Below are positions 1-8,326 of a stretch of 64,000 bases of DNA, piece after piece. The notes under the pieces were generated by a model. The model saw only the letters and a program-made list of their open reading frames with translations. It searched no databases and had not been told where the DNA came from. Numbering within the stretch: the stretch's first letter is position 1; each line of letters begins with the position of its first letter. The translations under genes were made by a program, and so were the position numbers. This stretch comes from Clostridia bacterium (lineage in GTDB: Bacteria; Bacillota; Clostridia; Oscillospirales; Acutalibacteraceae). The stretch spans positions 1 to 64,000 of the forward strand of contig JAFXFC010000012.1 in the NCBI GenBank assembly GCA_017513525.1, read 5' to 3'.

Positions 1-235
1 AAAGAGCTTTTCTTGCATAATCAATATGTTTATATGGATCATCAGTAAGTTTGTTACCGTCCATATCGTGAAATAAATATCCTCTTGCAATAATAGTCAG
101 AATTCTACCAAGCCCCTCATAATCCGTTATGGTCTTGAATGTGAATCTGCCGAGATATGATAGGTCGTGTTTGCTTTCTGCTGAATATGTTAGTTTGCTT
201 GTATATGCTTTAAATTCCTGCCATTCGTTTGTCAT
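1..235 (-). CDS. hypothetical protein, N-terminal part (truncated by window edge)
   Basis: Seventy-eight residues are readable from an ATG at 235 to the window edge, beginning MTNEWQEFKAYTSKLTYS. The start codon shares one base with the TGA stop of the polymerase-like gene upstream (TGATG), so the two are probably translationally coupled. No domain was recognised. The coupling suggests that the product works with the large polymerase-like protein. Confidence 0.6.
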   Translation of the reverse strand, partial: MTNEWQEFKAYTSKLTYSAESKHDLSYLGRFTFKTITDYEGLGRILTIIARGYLFHDMDGNKLTDDPYKHIDYARKAL

Positions 236-3200
236 CACCACAACCTCCATTTCTTTTTCGGTTCGTTAATTTTGTAAATATGACTTCTGTCAACGGTTAA
301 ATCTGACACTACTGACGGTAACACCTCTAAAATGAACTGCCGTTCACCAAGAGCAACCGCACATTTAACAACATCTGCATAATCAAGACAGTTTCTTTTA
401 TCTGTCGGGCGGATAATATTTATGCAATTGCGGATAATCTGCTCTTTGTAATCAGGAGCATTCTCAATGCCTAATAAAAGTTTTTGTAGATCTTTACTGT
501 CACCCTTTCGGGTGATATTTTTTTGTATTCCTATTTTTCGGTACATATCATCAAAATCACAGATAATATCACCGACAATGCGGTAACCTCCGTTGCGGAA
601 ATCACAGAAAACATCTAAATAATCATACAGCTTTGCTGTCCTGCAAATTGAATACAACACATTTTGTCTTTCTTCAGGTGGTACAAAACACCATTTAACT
701 TCATCCAAGGCAAGTCTTACCTTTCTTATCTGATACGGTGTCATATTATCAAAAACAGAATAAAGCTCATCTACCGAGTAAGTTTTTTCCTGACCACGAG
801 CATAAAGAATACGGTAGATATCATTCTTGCGTTTCATATCGACAGACATATGCTTTGAATGGCGAACACGCTTTAATGCTTCCTGATAATCCTTAATCAA
901 ACTTTCAACCCGTTTAAGTGTGTCGGGATTGAGCATTTCTTTCCAATCGGACTCACAGGCAAAGGTAAATAATTGCTCATCACTTACAGGCTTCACAGGA
1001 GCATTCTCTGTTTCTTTTTCAAGCATATATGCAAAATACGGAAGTTTCTCAAGATTAGAACAGACGGATGACCAATCAACACTCTCAAAATACTTTTTCA
1101 GCCTTGCATTTTTGGTAGGCTCATACCATCTTTGATTTTCATCACTGTCAACAATAGCTTTGTAACGAAGGAAAATACTGCGTTTGGTATTCTTCTTTTC
1201 AATATAATCTGACAAATCGGGTTTGATGCCGCTTTTTGCCGAGTCGATTTCAAGACCGTTTAATATAGCGAGAGTTTCAACCTCGTGAGAATATCTTTCC
1301 TTTTCCTCTGTGTCGGTATTTTCATCGTAAGCAATAACGCCTCTACTAAGAGCGGCATTACTTATCTGACCGATACGGGAAGAAAATATATTCTTAACGG
1401 TTATAAATCTTTCGTACCAATCGTTTGCATCTGCAATCAAGGGTTCTGCAGTCGGTATTTTAAGTAAAGGCAACTCCGTACTGCTTCGCATAACACATTT
1501 ATTAACAAGCGAATCGGCAATGGTTTTTACCATATCACCGTCAAAATCAGCACCGCCTAACCTTTCGGGAATAAGGGAACGTGAATCAACCATAATTACA
1601 TATCCGAGGTGTGAAAAGTACTTATTTCGCAAATATCCTGCAGCAATATGTTTTACAAGTGCTTCCTCATTTCGGGCAATATGGGGACTACGGAGAACAG
1701 TATAATAATCATTTTCATTGTAACAGGGGTTTGGTGCATAGATAAAATTATCTGATAAAAACTCTTTTTCCAGCTGACGGTATGCTAAGTTTTCCCCCAC
1801 AGTCTGTTTTACGATATGGGCAACCAACCTTACAAGGTCATCGGATAAATATCTGTTATCACCGCTAATCAACAGCTTTCCTACAGAATACTTGCTGAGA
1901 ATATTTTCTGCCTTATCATTTAACTCTTTTGTGAAAATAGGCTCATCAATAAACAGAGGATTTTTAGCAATAAGCTCTGCACGATGTTTACGACGGGAGT
2001 CTGATGTTTCATCATCAATAAAATATCTTCTGCGATATTCATTGTCAGCAATAAAGAGGTAATATTCTGTTTCGGTTGTTTTTGTTACCCACTGTCTTGA
2101 ATCATATTCAGGAGAACTATTCCAACCGAGCGGTAAATCTGTCGGACGGAATTCTTCATTTGTTATTGAAAGTGTATTAAGAAACTGGTAATTAAGCTCA
2201 GTTGTATTTTGAGTTGTAAGCTTATCCATACCTGATATATACAGAGCGTGGTTATATTCTCTGCAACGCTTTAAGTATTCTGCCCAAGTCAGATTATTGT
2301 CGGTCATCCATTTAATGCCCTTGAACATACTGTCAGTAAGGATTATATCAACATCATTCGGCTTATGCTTGTTACCCCACATATCAACAATACACGGTAC
2401 ATCTAGTTCTGAAAGTAAACTGGCAAAATCAACTTTATGTACAACACCTTTGATGTATGGCATACGGATTTGAAATGAGTTGTGTCCCTTGGCAAGCAAG
2501 TCTGCTAATCTTGGAGAAACAAACCCTTCACCGTCAAATTCAGTAATTGTAATATCCGTAAATTTTTCTGTGCGTGTATATTTACGCATAGGGTTATTAC
2601 TGCCATCATCTTCAACAGTGACGGTATTTACATTTTCTATTGTTGTTTTTGGATTTTTAATTACAATGATTCTCTTGTCAGAAAGTATGCTTTCATCATA
2701 ATAGCGTGTGCCGCTTGTGAAAAGCAAAGCGTTATATGCATATAACTTACTGAGCTGACACTTACCGATAGTCATACCGAGCATCATTCTTTCACGCAAA
2801 GCATCATACACATCGGCACGAACAAAAGATAATTTACTGTCTCGGCTCATAGATGCAGAGCGTTCAAAAGCAATATATCTTTTATCTTCTTTACCAAAGT
2901 TTAAGATTATACCTTCAGGCTTAAACATATATTCTGCAATCTGCTGATACTCCAAAACTCTTCCGACAGCTTTGCGGTCAAAGATACCTAAAAAATCTAA
3001 ATACACAAAAACATCATGAAGTTTATCCGAAATTGGATTTGCATCATTTGGCTTTTCACCCAACACAAGCATAGCCTGATAAAAAATCGGGCAATCATCC
3101 TGAAATGTATTTTCAACTAAATATTCTTTTGAAGGCTCGGTTGTATCGAAATAAAAACGGTAACCGTCATCAGTTTTTTGTGCTAATGTAATTAAACTTT

Positions 3201-3240
3201 GTGCTGATATTTCAGGTATGATATATTTTTTGCTTTTCAT
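235..3240 (-). CDS. putative single-chain RNA polymerase of the QDE-1/YonO (two double-psi beta-barrel) class
   Basis: This 1001-residue protein carries two signatures of the RNA polymerase fold shared by eukaryotic RNA-dependent RNA polymerases, phage SPbeta YonO and the beta/beta-prime subunits. Around residues 256-265 it reads FQIR-x4-KG, matching the first-barrel motif with its invariant Lys (K264). Around residues 564-569 it reads ADFDGD, the metal-binding triad (D565, D567, D569), preceded by SPHIARNEEAL, which resembles the PG-D-R segment of RDR proteins. The family assignment is by motif only. Whether the template is DNA or RNA cannot be told; YonO is known to be DNA-dependent. The ATG at 3240 is preferred over an upstream TTG because GGAG lies six bases before it. 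It is transcribed divergently from the mobilization genes. Confidence 0.72.
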   Translation of the reverse strand: MKSKKYIIPEISAQSLITLAQKTDDGYRFYFDTTEPSKEYLVENTFQDDCPIFYQAMLVLGEKPNDANPISDKLHDVFVYLDFLGIFDRKAVGRVLEYQQIAEYMFKPEGIILNFGKEDKRYIAFERSASMSRDSKLSFVRADVYDALRERMMLGMTIGKCQLSKLYAYNALLFTSGTRYYDESILSDKRIIVIKNPKTTIENVNTVTVEDDGSNNPMRKYTRTEKFTDITITEFDGEGFVSPRLADLLAKGHNSFQIRMPYIKGVVHKVDFASLLSELDVPCIVDMWGNKHKPNDVDIILTDSMFKGIKWMTDNNLTWAEYLKRCREYNHALYISGMDKLTTQNTTELNYQFLNTLSITNEEFRPTDLPLGWNSSPEYDSRQWVTKTTETEYYLFIADNEYRRRYFIDDETSDSRRKHRAELIAKNPLFIDEPIFTKELNDKAENILSKYSVGKLLISGDNRYLSDDLVRLVAHIVKQTVGENLAYRQLEKEFLSDNFIYAPNPCYNENDYYTVLRSPHIARNEEALVKHIAAGYLRNKYFSHLGYVIMVDSRSLIPERLGGADFDGDMVKTIADSLVNKCVMRSSTELPLLKIPTAEPLIADANDWYERFITVKNIFSSRIGQISNAALSRGVIAYDENTDTEEKERYSHEVETLAILNGLEIDSAKSGIKPDLSDYIEKKNTKRSIFLRYKAIVDSDENQRWYEPTKNARLKKYFESVDWSSVCSNLEKLPYFAYMLEKETENAPVKPVSDEQLFTFACESDWKEMLNPDTLKRVESLIKDYQEALKRVRHSKHMSVDMKRKNDIYRILYARGQEKTYSVDELYSVFDNMTPYQIRKVRLALDEVKWCFVPPEERQNVLYSICRTAKLYDYLDVFCDFRNGGYRIVGDIICDFDDMYRKIGIQKNITRKGDSKDLQKLLLGIENAPDYKEQIIRNCINIIRPTDKRNCLDYADVVKCAVALGERQFILEVLPSVVSDLTVDRSHIYKINEPKKKWRLW

Positions 3241-3268
3241 AGCGTTCTCCAAGATTAAAATTTAATTC

Positions 3269-3297
3269 AGTATATCATAACACCTCTAAAAATTCAA
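3269..3297 (-). promoter_or_regulatory. sigma-A promoter for the polymerase-like gene
   Basis: Reading the minus strand, TTGAAT (3297-3292) is followed by 17 bases and TATACT (3274-3269), about 30 bases upstream of the ATG at 3240. The match to the sigma-A consensus is good. Confidence 0.7.
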
Positions 3298-3319
3298 TAT
3301 CCCGTTATTTGATAACTGC

Positions 3320-3349
3320 CCCCACAAATTGTTTGTGAGGGTATTTTTA
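3320..3349 (+). terminator. terminator-like hairpin in the divergent intergenic region
   Basis: CCCACAAA pairs with TTTGTGAGGG around a short loop and is followed by TATTTTTAT on the plus strand. It lies between the divergent polymerase promoter and the 3409 gene. It may stop antisense transcripts or act as an attenuator in the leader of the plus-strand genes. Confidence 0.4.
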
Positions 3350-3408
3350 TTGAGCTAAATCCACTCTTTACGGCTCAAACAAATAACGATTGAAAGGAGG
3401 TTAACCTG

Positions 3409-3687
3409 ATGACAGATTATGAACTCAATGTCAATTTTGACGATTACTGTTTCTGCGAAGAAGAAGGCACTTTCAAGGCTGTTCTAGATTATTCCCGCTA
3501 CGGCAAAAAGAAAAATGTTATCGCATATTTCACTTTTGAAGACGGCAGAAAAATTATGGCGTGTGCTTGGAACAATATGAGCTATCTTGGCTTAAACAGA
3601 ATCCCCATTGGTACAGAGCTTTATCTTACTTTTGCCAAAAAGAAAAGTGACAGCTGTTATCTGCGAAATGTTGATATCGCAGAATAA
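3409..3687 (+). CDS. small acidic hypothetical protein of the mobile element
   Basis: This 92-residue protein begins MTDYELNVNFDDYCFCEEE. It has alternating hydrophobic and charged residues with many aromatic positions, which suggests a beta-rich domain, possibly a small barrel; no family was recognised. A near-perfect AAAGGAGG site lies eight bases before the ATG. It is the first plus-strand gene upstream of the candidate oriT and mobilization genes. Confidence 0.7.
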   Translation: MTDYELNVNFDDYCFCEEEGTFKAVLDYSRYGKKKNVIAYFTFEDGRKIMACAWNNMSYLGLNRIPIGTELYLTFAKKKSDSCYLRNVDIAE

Positions 3688-3699
3688 TGTCCTACACCG

Positions 3700-3767
3700 T
3701 AGCGAGCAGGGCATTTGTGTGCCAAATGCACCCGTTAAGGGAGCACCCTTAATATCCCCTGTGAAGA
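3700..3767 (+). other. candidate origin of transfer (oriT)
   Basis: Two adjacent inverted repeats occupy the non-coding stretch just upstream of the MobC-like and relaxase genes. GCATTTG/CAAATGC pairs at 3711-3717 with 3723-3729. TTAAGGG/CCCTTAA pairs at 3735-3741 with 3746-3752 around the loop AGCA. Relaxases of the MOBP class usually nick next to such repeats close to their own genes. The nick site itself is not identified; the call rests on position and symmetry. Confidence 0.5.
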
Positions 3768-3774
3768 AAGAGAG

Positions 3775-4093
3775 GTGAAAACTTATCAAAGACATCAGAG
3801 TTGTAGCAAGAGTTACTGAAAAAGAGAAAAGGAAGATTGAACGTAATGCTTCAAAATGCGGACTATCTACAAGTGAATATGTAAAACAAAGGGCATTGGG
3901 CTTTGAACCAAAAACGGTTCCGCCTGATGCCTTTTTTCATTTCTGTGAAAAGTTTGATGCACTTATTGATATGGGCATTTCAAAAGATGTTGAAGCTGAA
4001 GCTTCTAATCTTCTTGCTGAAATAAGCGATGTACTCATTAAACCAAGAAAGGAGCAAATTGAAAATTGGCAACCACCGGATTCTGGCCTGTGA
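3775..4093 (+). CDS. MobC-like mobilization (relaxosome accessory) protein, start unresolved
   Basis: The open frame from 3779 reads LIKDIRVVARVTEKEKRK and continues to TGA at 4091. It has the ribbon-helix-helix N-terminus and about 100-residue length of MobC-type accessory proteins, which help the relaxase recognise oriT. No ATG, GTG or TTG lies at the expected position in frame. An in-frame TGA sits at 3776-3778. A GTG at 3775 behind an AG-rich stretch would fit if one A of the AAAA run at 3778-3781 were absent. The gene therefore has a one-base frameshift, starts at a non-standard ATC (3785), or is restricted to the later TTG at 3896. It overlaps the relaxase start by 28 bases. Confidence 0.6.
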
Positions 4094-5430
4094 AAGGCAA
4101 TTTAAAGTCTGTTATTGTTTACGCTGAAAACCCCGATAAAACTATGAATCCTAAATTCTTTGACTCAGATTTATATGCTACCTTACAGTACGCGGAAAAC
4201 AGTAACAAAACTGACCAAGAGCTTTTCGTCAGCGGTATCAACTGCTCCAAGCATAATGCTTATGCACAAATGGTAGCGGTTAAAAAGAAGTTCGGTGAGC
4301 GAGGTACTGTTGTAGCTTATCACGGTTATCAAAGCTTCAAGGAAAATGAAGTCACTCCCGAAGAATGCCATGAAATAGGCATTGAAACTGCAAGAAAAAT
4401 GTGGGGTGATAAATATCAGGTGATAGTTACTACGCACCTTGATAAGAAACATCATCTGCATAACCATTTCGTCATTAACAGCACATCTTTCAAAGACGGT
4501 CTCAAATTTAGAAATAAAATCGGTGACCATTATGAGCTGAGAAAAATATCTGATGCTATCTGTAAAGAACGAGGCAAATCCGTTCTTGAAAATTCACCTT
4601 TCTATGGTGGTGAAAAGGCTGCATATTGGATTCACAAGAAAGGCAACAGAACTCACAGAGATATGCTCAAAGAAGATATTGAAATCTGTCTTACCGTTGC
4701 AACAAGTTGGGATGAATTCAGAAGAGTTCTTTTCACTATGGGATATGAGGTTGATTACAGGCGTTTTACCATCAAGGCAAAGGATTGGGAAAGAGGTGTA
4801 AGGGTAGAAAGTCTTGGCTATACAGTAGAGGGCATTGAAAAGAGATTTAACGAAACCTACTACAGCGGGCATCACCTTGCTGATTGGAATAACTTCTTCT
4901 ACGCAAGGCGCAGATACTTTCCTCTTGAATCAGTGAGAAAGAAATTGGAGTTCAGCATTGAACACGGTAAAAGACCTGCGATTATTTATGTTGATACTAT
5001 GTTTCTATTAATAATCTTGGTGTTTCAACTGCTGAAAGAGGTTGCAGATGCAATGCTCCTGACACCCGAAATGAGACACGCTGCAAAGGACATCAAACAA
5101 TATGTATCTGATTATCATTTCCTTATGGATAATCAAATTCACACTACTGATGATTTAACAGTCACCATTGAAGAAACACAGTTAAAAATTGCCGAGCTTG
5201 AAGAAAAGCGAAGCACGGCAGACAACCAAAAACGCAGAGCAAATACTCCTGAAGAAAAAGAGAGATACAAAGCACTGCGTAAGGAGATAACACAAGAAAT
5301 CACACCTTTAAGAAAGAAACTCAAACAGGCGGAAGATATTCTTGATAAATCTCCGCACCTGTATGAACTCTTACAAAAAGAGCATCAGGCAGAAATTAAT
5401 AAAATACGAAAACTTGAACGCACCCGATGA
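4066..5430 (+). CDS. MOBP-type relaxase/mobilization nuclease
   Basis: This 454-residue relaxase nicks oriT and carries the strand during conjugative transfer. The N-terminus (MATTGFWPVKGNL) is typical of Firmicutes relaxases and supports the TTG start at 4066, with GGAG 11 bases upstream. Y19 in VIVYAENPDKT is the likely nicking tyrosine. The metal-binding three-histidine motif reads H124-L-D-KKH-H130-L-H132-N-H134-FVIN. A hydrophobic stretch near residues 305-325 and a charged helical C-terminus are also usual in this group. The length is slightly short but complete. It follows the MobC-like gene and precedes a ParB-like gene in one transcription unit. Confidence 0.9.
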   Translation: MATTGFWPVKGNLKSVIVYAENPDKTMNPKFFDSDLYATLQYAENSNKTDQELFVSGINCSKHNAYAQMVAVKKKFGERGTVVAYHGYQSFKENEVTPEECHEIGIETARKMWGDKYQVIVTTHLDKKHHLHNHFVINSTSFKDGLKFRNKIGDHYELRKISDAICKERGKSVLENSPFYGGEKAAYWIHKKGNRTHRDMLKEDIEICLTVATSWDEFRRVLFTMGYEVDYRRFTIKAKDWERGVRVESLGYTVEGIEKRFNETYYSGHHLADWNNFFYARRRYFPLESVRKKLEFSIEHGKRPAIIYVDTMFLLIILVFQLLKEVADAMLLTPEMRHAAKDIKQYVSDYHFLMDNQIHTTDDLTVTIEETQLKIAELEEKRSTADNQKRRANTPEEKERYKALRKEITQEITPLRKKLKQAEDILDKSPHLYELLQKEHQAEINKIRKLERTR

Positions 5431-5464
5431 GGTGCAATTTTTATTATGAAAGGATTAGATAATT

Positions 5465-6403
5465 ATGGCTATTAAACCAAAATCAAAAGTATATCCCCGT
5501 GATATTGAAGAAAACAATCCCACAAAAGAAACCTTATACGACAAAGTTCAGAAGGCCCGCACAGAATATGTGTGGGCTAATAAAATACCCATTGAGTATT
5601 TACGACCTTTTGAAAATCACCCTTACAAGGTAATTGACAATGAGGAAATGCAAAACCTTATTGACAGTATTGATGAGCGGGGTATTCTTACACCGCTTAC
5701 TGTTCGAAAAATATCCGGCACAGAGTATGAGATTATTTCAGGGCACAGAAGATTTTATGCGGCAAAGAAATTGGGTTTTGAATTAATACCTGCTTTCATT
5801 TATGATCTCAGCTATGAAGAAGCTGTTATAGCAATGGTTGATGCTAATTTACAGAGAGAGCATATATTACCAAGTGAGAAAGCCCGTGCCTACAAGATGA
5901 AACTTGAAGCACTTAAACACCAAGGTCAAACTTCTGCCCAAGTTGGGCAGAAGTGGTCTGTTGAGCAAGTTGCGGAAGATTCACCCGATAGTAGAAGTCA
6001 GATTCAGAGATATATAAGATTAAACAATCTCATCCCCGAACTGCTTGACCTTGTTGATGAAGAACGAATAGCCTTTACTCCTGCAGTAGAGCTTTCCTAT
6101 CTAAATGAGGTGGAACAGGCTGATTTGGTTGAAGAAATCCGTGTCTGTGATGCAACTCCGAACTTATCTCAGGCACAAAGGCTTCGTGCCATCAGCAGAG
6201 AGGAAGGTTTGACTCCTGAGCATATTGGTGAAATCTTGGCTGAGGAAAAGGCAAATCAGAAGCCTATGTTTAAAGTATCTATGGAGAAGCTGCAAAAAGT
6301 TGCTCCCAAGGTTAAGGATAAAGACTTTGAAAATTTTGTACTGAAAGCCTGTGAACATTATTACAGATATCTTCAGCGACAGCGTGACAGAGATGCGAGA
6401 TAA
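5465..6403 (+). CDS. ParB/RepB-type DNA-binding protein
   Basis: This 312-residue protein has the ParB N-terminal nucleotide-binding fold, with the SGHRRFYAAKKLG box at about residues 94-106 and DANLQREHILPSEKARAY after it. A helix-turn-helix region follows in the middle. It begins 34 bases after the relaxase behind AAAGGA. Such orphan ParB-like proteins are common in mobilizable elements. They may help maintenance, regulation or transfer; no ParA partner is visible, so a classical partition role is unproven. Confidence 0.85.
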   Translation: MAIKPKSKVYPRDIEENNPTKETLYDKVQKARTEYVWANKIPIEYLRPFENHPYKVIDNEEMQNLIDSIDERGILTPLTVRKISGTEYEIISGHRRFYAAKKLGFELIPAFIYDLSYEEAVIAMVDANLQREHILPSEKARAYKMKLEALKHQGQTSAQVGQKWSVEQVAEDSPDSRSQIQRYIRLNNLIPELLDLVDEERIAFTPAVELSYLNEVEQADLVEEIRVCDATPNLSQAQRLRAISREEGLTPEHIGEILAEEKANQKPMFKVSMEKLQKVAPKVKDKDFENFVLKACEHYYRYLQRQRDRDAR

Positions 6404-6414
6404 GGAGGTAGCCT

Positions 6415-6618
6415 ATGGGTGATGATGTAAAGATTAATTATACCGAAACCAATGTTAATCCTGATAGTCTCAGCGGTGTTCTCATTTCAGAGGATGCCGC
6501 TGAATCTCTTGTCAGGTGTTTTCTTCCCGATATAGTGTCATTCTTTGAAAGTGAAAACGGCAGAAAAGAATTCGAGGCATGGGACAAGGATTGGGATAAA
6601 TTAAAGGAAATCGAATAA
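6415..6618 (+). CDS. small acidic hypothetical protein between parB-like and recombinase genes
   Basis: This 67-residue protein begins MGDDVKINYTETNVNP and ends in a charged, Trp-containing helix (EFEAWDKDWDKLKEIE). A strong AAGGAGG site precedes it, 11 bases after the ParB-like stop. No domain was recognised; its position and soluble acidic character suggest an accessory factor of the element. Confidence 0.7.
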   Translation: MGDDVKINYTETNVNPDSLSGVLISEDAAESLVRCFLPDIVSFFESENGRKEFEAWDKDWDKLKEIE

Positions 6619-6625
6619 AGAAATA

Positions 6626-6653
6626 GCGGGTGCGATGTAAAAGTCGCATCCGC
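6626..6653 (+). terminator. hairpin between accessory genes and recombinase
   Basis: GCGGGTGCGA pairs with TCGCATCCGC around an eight-base loop. The 10-bp stem has one G-U pair. The downstream sequence ACATTTAAC is only weakly U-rich, so termination may be partial. Confidence 0.45.
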
Positions 6654-6657
6654 ACAT

Positions 6658-6686
6658 TTAACAAAAACAATTATATGAATTAGAAT
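6658..6686 (+). promoter_or_regulatory. possible promoter of the serine recombinase
   Basis: TTAACA and TAGAAT are spaced by exactly 17 bases, right after the hairpin at 6626-6653 and about 30 bases before the recombinase start. The hexamers are moderate matches. Confidence 0.45.
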
Positions 6687-6716
6687 ATTTACAGAATACA
6701 AAGGAGGTAAATATAT

Positions 6717-8207
6717 ATGATAGGCGTTATCTACGCAAGATACTCTTCCGATAATCAGAAGGAAGAAAGTATTGACGGTCAGCTTCGTGAATGTAAAGCC
6801 TATGCTGAAAAGAACGGTATTCAAATCGTTGATACCTATATCGATAGAGCATTATCTGCCAAAACCGATAACAGACCAAGATTTCAGCAGATGATAAAAG
6901 ACAGTGCTTCAAAGCATTTCGAAGTTATACTCGTATGGAAGCTTGACCGTTTTGCCCGTAACAGATACGACTCTGCTCATTACAAAAATATGCTGAGAAA
7001 GAACGGAGTTAAGGTCGTATCAATTACGGAAACCATATCTCAGGGCGCAGAGGGTATTCTGCTCGAATCTTTGCTTGAAGGTATGGCTGAATATTATTCA
7101 GTAGAGCTTGCAGAAAAGGTTACAAGAGGTATGATGGAAAATGCTCTTAAATGTAAATACAACGGCGGTACCTTGCCGATTGGCTACAAGGTAGATAAAG
7201 AGCAGAATTATTTAATTGACGAGGTTACTGCACCTGCAGTGGTTTTAGCTTTTAAGAGCTATGCTGAGGGTATGTCTATGCAGCACATTGCAAATATGCT
7301 CAACTACCAAGGTGTACGAACTCATAAGAAAACGAAGTTAGATGTTGACATTGTCGCCCGTATGCTACACAACCGAAAATATATCGGTGAATACAAATTT
7401 AAGGATGTCATTACACCGGGAGGAATTCCCGCAATAGTTGATAAGGAGTTGTTTGGATTGGTACAGGAAAAAATGAAGCAGAATAAGAAAGCCCCTGCAA
7501 AGCACAAAGCGGAAGATGAATATCTTCTGACTACAAAGCTCTATTGCGGCAAGTGTCAGTGTCTTATGGTAGGTGAAAGCGGTACAAGCAGAACAAAGTT
7601 TGTACACCGATACTACAAGTGTGTGAGTGTAAAAAATCACAAAGGCTGTGACAAGAAAACAGTCAAAAAGGCTTGGATCGAGGATATTGTTGTTGATAGT
7701 ATCCGCAGGCTCATCATGAATGATGAAACTATTGAATTTTTAACTGACCATGCTCTTGAAACCTTTAACAAGGAAAGCACAGTGCTTCCGATACTGCAAA
7801 AGCAATACGCACAGACGCTGACAGCAATTAACAATCTCATTACCGCTATGGAAAAAGGTATCATAACACCTACTACCAAAGAGCGCATGGAAGAGCTTGA
7901 AGCTGAAAAGAGTGAGCTTTCAATCAGGATTATGAAAGAGGAAATGTCAAGACCTAAGCTTACCCGTGAAGAGATTCTATATTGGTTCTACAAGTTCCGT
8001 AAGCTCAATCCAAAGAAGCTTGACCACAGAAGAACTTTAATAAATAACTTTGTAAACTCAGTATTCTTATTTGAAGACAGAATGGTCATTACCTTCAACT
8101 TCAAAGACGGTACTGAAACCATAACCTTTGCCGACCTCGAAAAGTCGGCATTGGGTTCGGATTTGAAAGTGTCAGGTGCACCAAAAGCGGCAAGCAGGCT
8201 TGCCTAA
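6717..8207 (+). CDS. large serine recombinase (site-specific integrase of the element)
   Basis: This 496-residue recombinase catalyses integration and excision. The resolvase domain starts with Y6-A-R8-Y-S10-S, giving the catalytic Arg and nucleophilic Ser10, and continues with WKLDRFARNRYD. A recombinase domain follows (GTLPIGYKVD onward). A zinc ribbon reads LYCGKCQC...YYKCVSV...GCDKK, and a coiled-coil region lies towards the C-terminus. An AAGGAGG site precedes the ATG. It is the last gene of the element, the usual place for an integrase next to its attachment site. Confidence 0.92.
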   Translation: MIGVIYARYSSDNQKEESIDGQLRECKAYAEKNGIQIVDTYIDRALSAKTDNRPRFQQMIKDSASKHFEVILVWKLDRFARNRYDSAHYKNMLRKNGVKVVSITETISQGAEGILLESLLEGMAEYYSVELAEKVTRGMMENALKCKYNGGTLPIGYKVDKEQNYLIDEVTAPAVVLAFKSYAEGMSMQHIANMLNYQGVRTHKKTKLDVDIVARMLHNRKYIGEYKFKDVITPGGIPAIVDKELFGLVQEKMKQNKKAPAKHKAEDEYLLTTKLYCGKCQCLMVGESGTSRTKFVHRYYKCVSVKNHKGCDKKTVKKAWIEDIVVDSIRRLIMNDETIEFLTDHALETFNKESTVLPILQKQYAQTLTAINNLITAMEKGIITPTTKERMEELEAEKSELSIRIMKEEMSRPKLTREEILYWFYKFRKLNPKKLDHRRTLINNFVNSVFLFEDRMVITFNFKDGTETITFADLEKSALGSDLKVSGAPKAASRLA

Positions 8208-8301
8208 GATAAGAGATAATAGATAATATTGAATAGTTAAAAGATATCGGGCACATTGGAGCCGCTTTTGTTCTATTCGTTATTCTCTATTATCTCTTAT
8301 C
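8208..8301. repeat. 29-bp imperfect inverted repeat in the leader of the four-helix-bundle gene
   Basis: The left arm 8208-8236 (beginning GATAAGAGATAATAGA) and the right arm 8273-8301 are reverse complements at 26 of 29 positions, separated by 36 bases. The repeat begins directly after the recombinase stop codon and ends 25 bases before the next start codon. A second copy of the GATAATAGATAA word extends the right arm. It could fold into a long leader hairpin, be a remnant of an attachment or insertion site, or be a small mobile repeat carried with the S23-type gene. Confidence 0.8.
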
Positions 8302-8326
8302 TATTATCTAAAAAGGGGGAAAATGA

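Larger units (their letters stand above)
1..8207. mobile_element. right part of an integrative mobilizable element
   Basis: The block combines a MobC-like protein, a MOBP relaxase, a ParB-like protein, small conserved-looking accessory ORFs and a terminal large serine recombinase. This is the usual content of integrative mobilizable elements in gut Firmicutes. No coupling ATPase or type IV secretion gene is visible, so it would depend on a helper element unless those genes lie left of the window. The left end is outside the window. The right boundary is inferred to lie just after the recombinase because the following genes look chromosomal; no attachment-site duplication could be identified. 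Confidence 0.65.

Noticed and set aside
3253..3408. tRNA or small RNA gene in the divergent gap
   Set aside because: The only structure is one short hairpin; no tRNA T-arm consensus is present and the rest is explained by a promoter and ribosome site.
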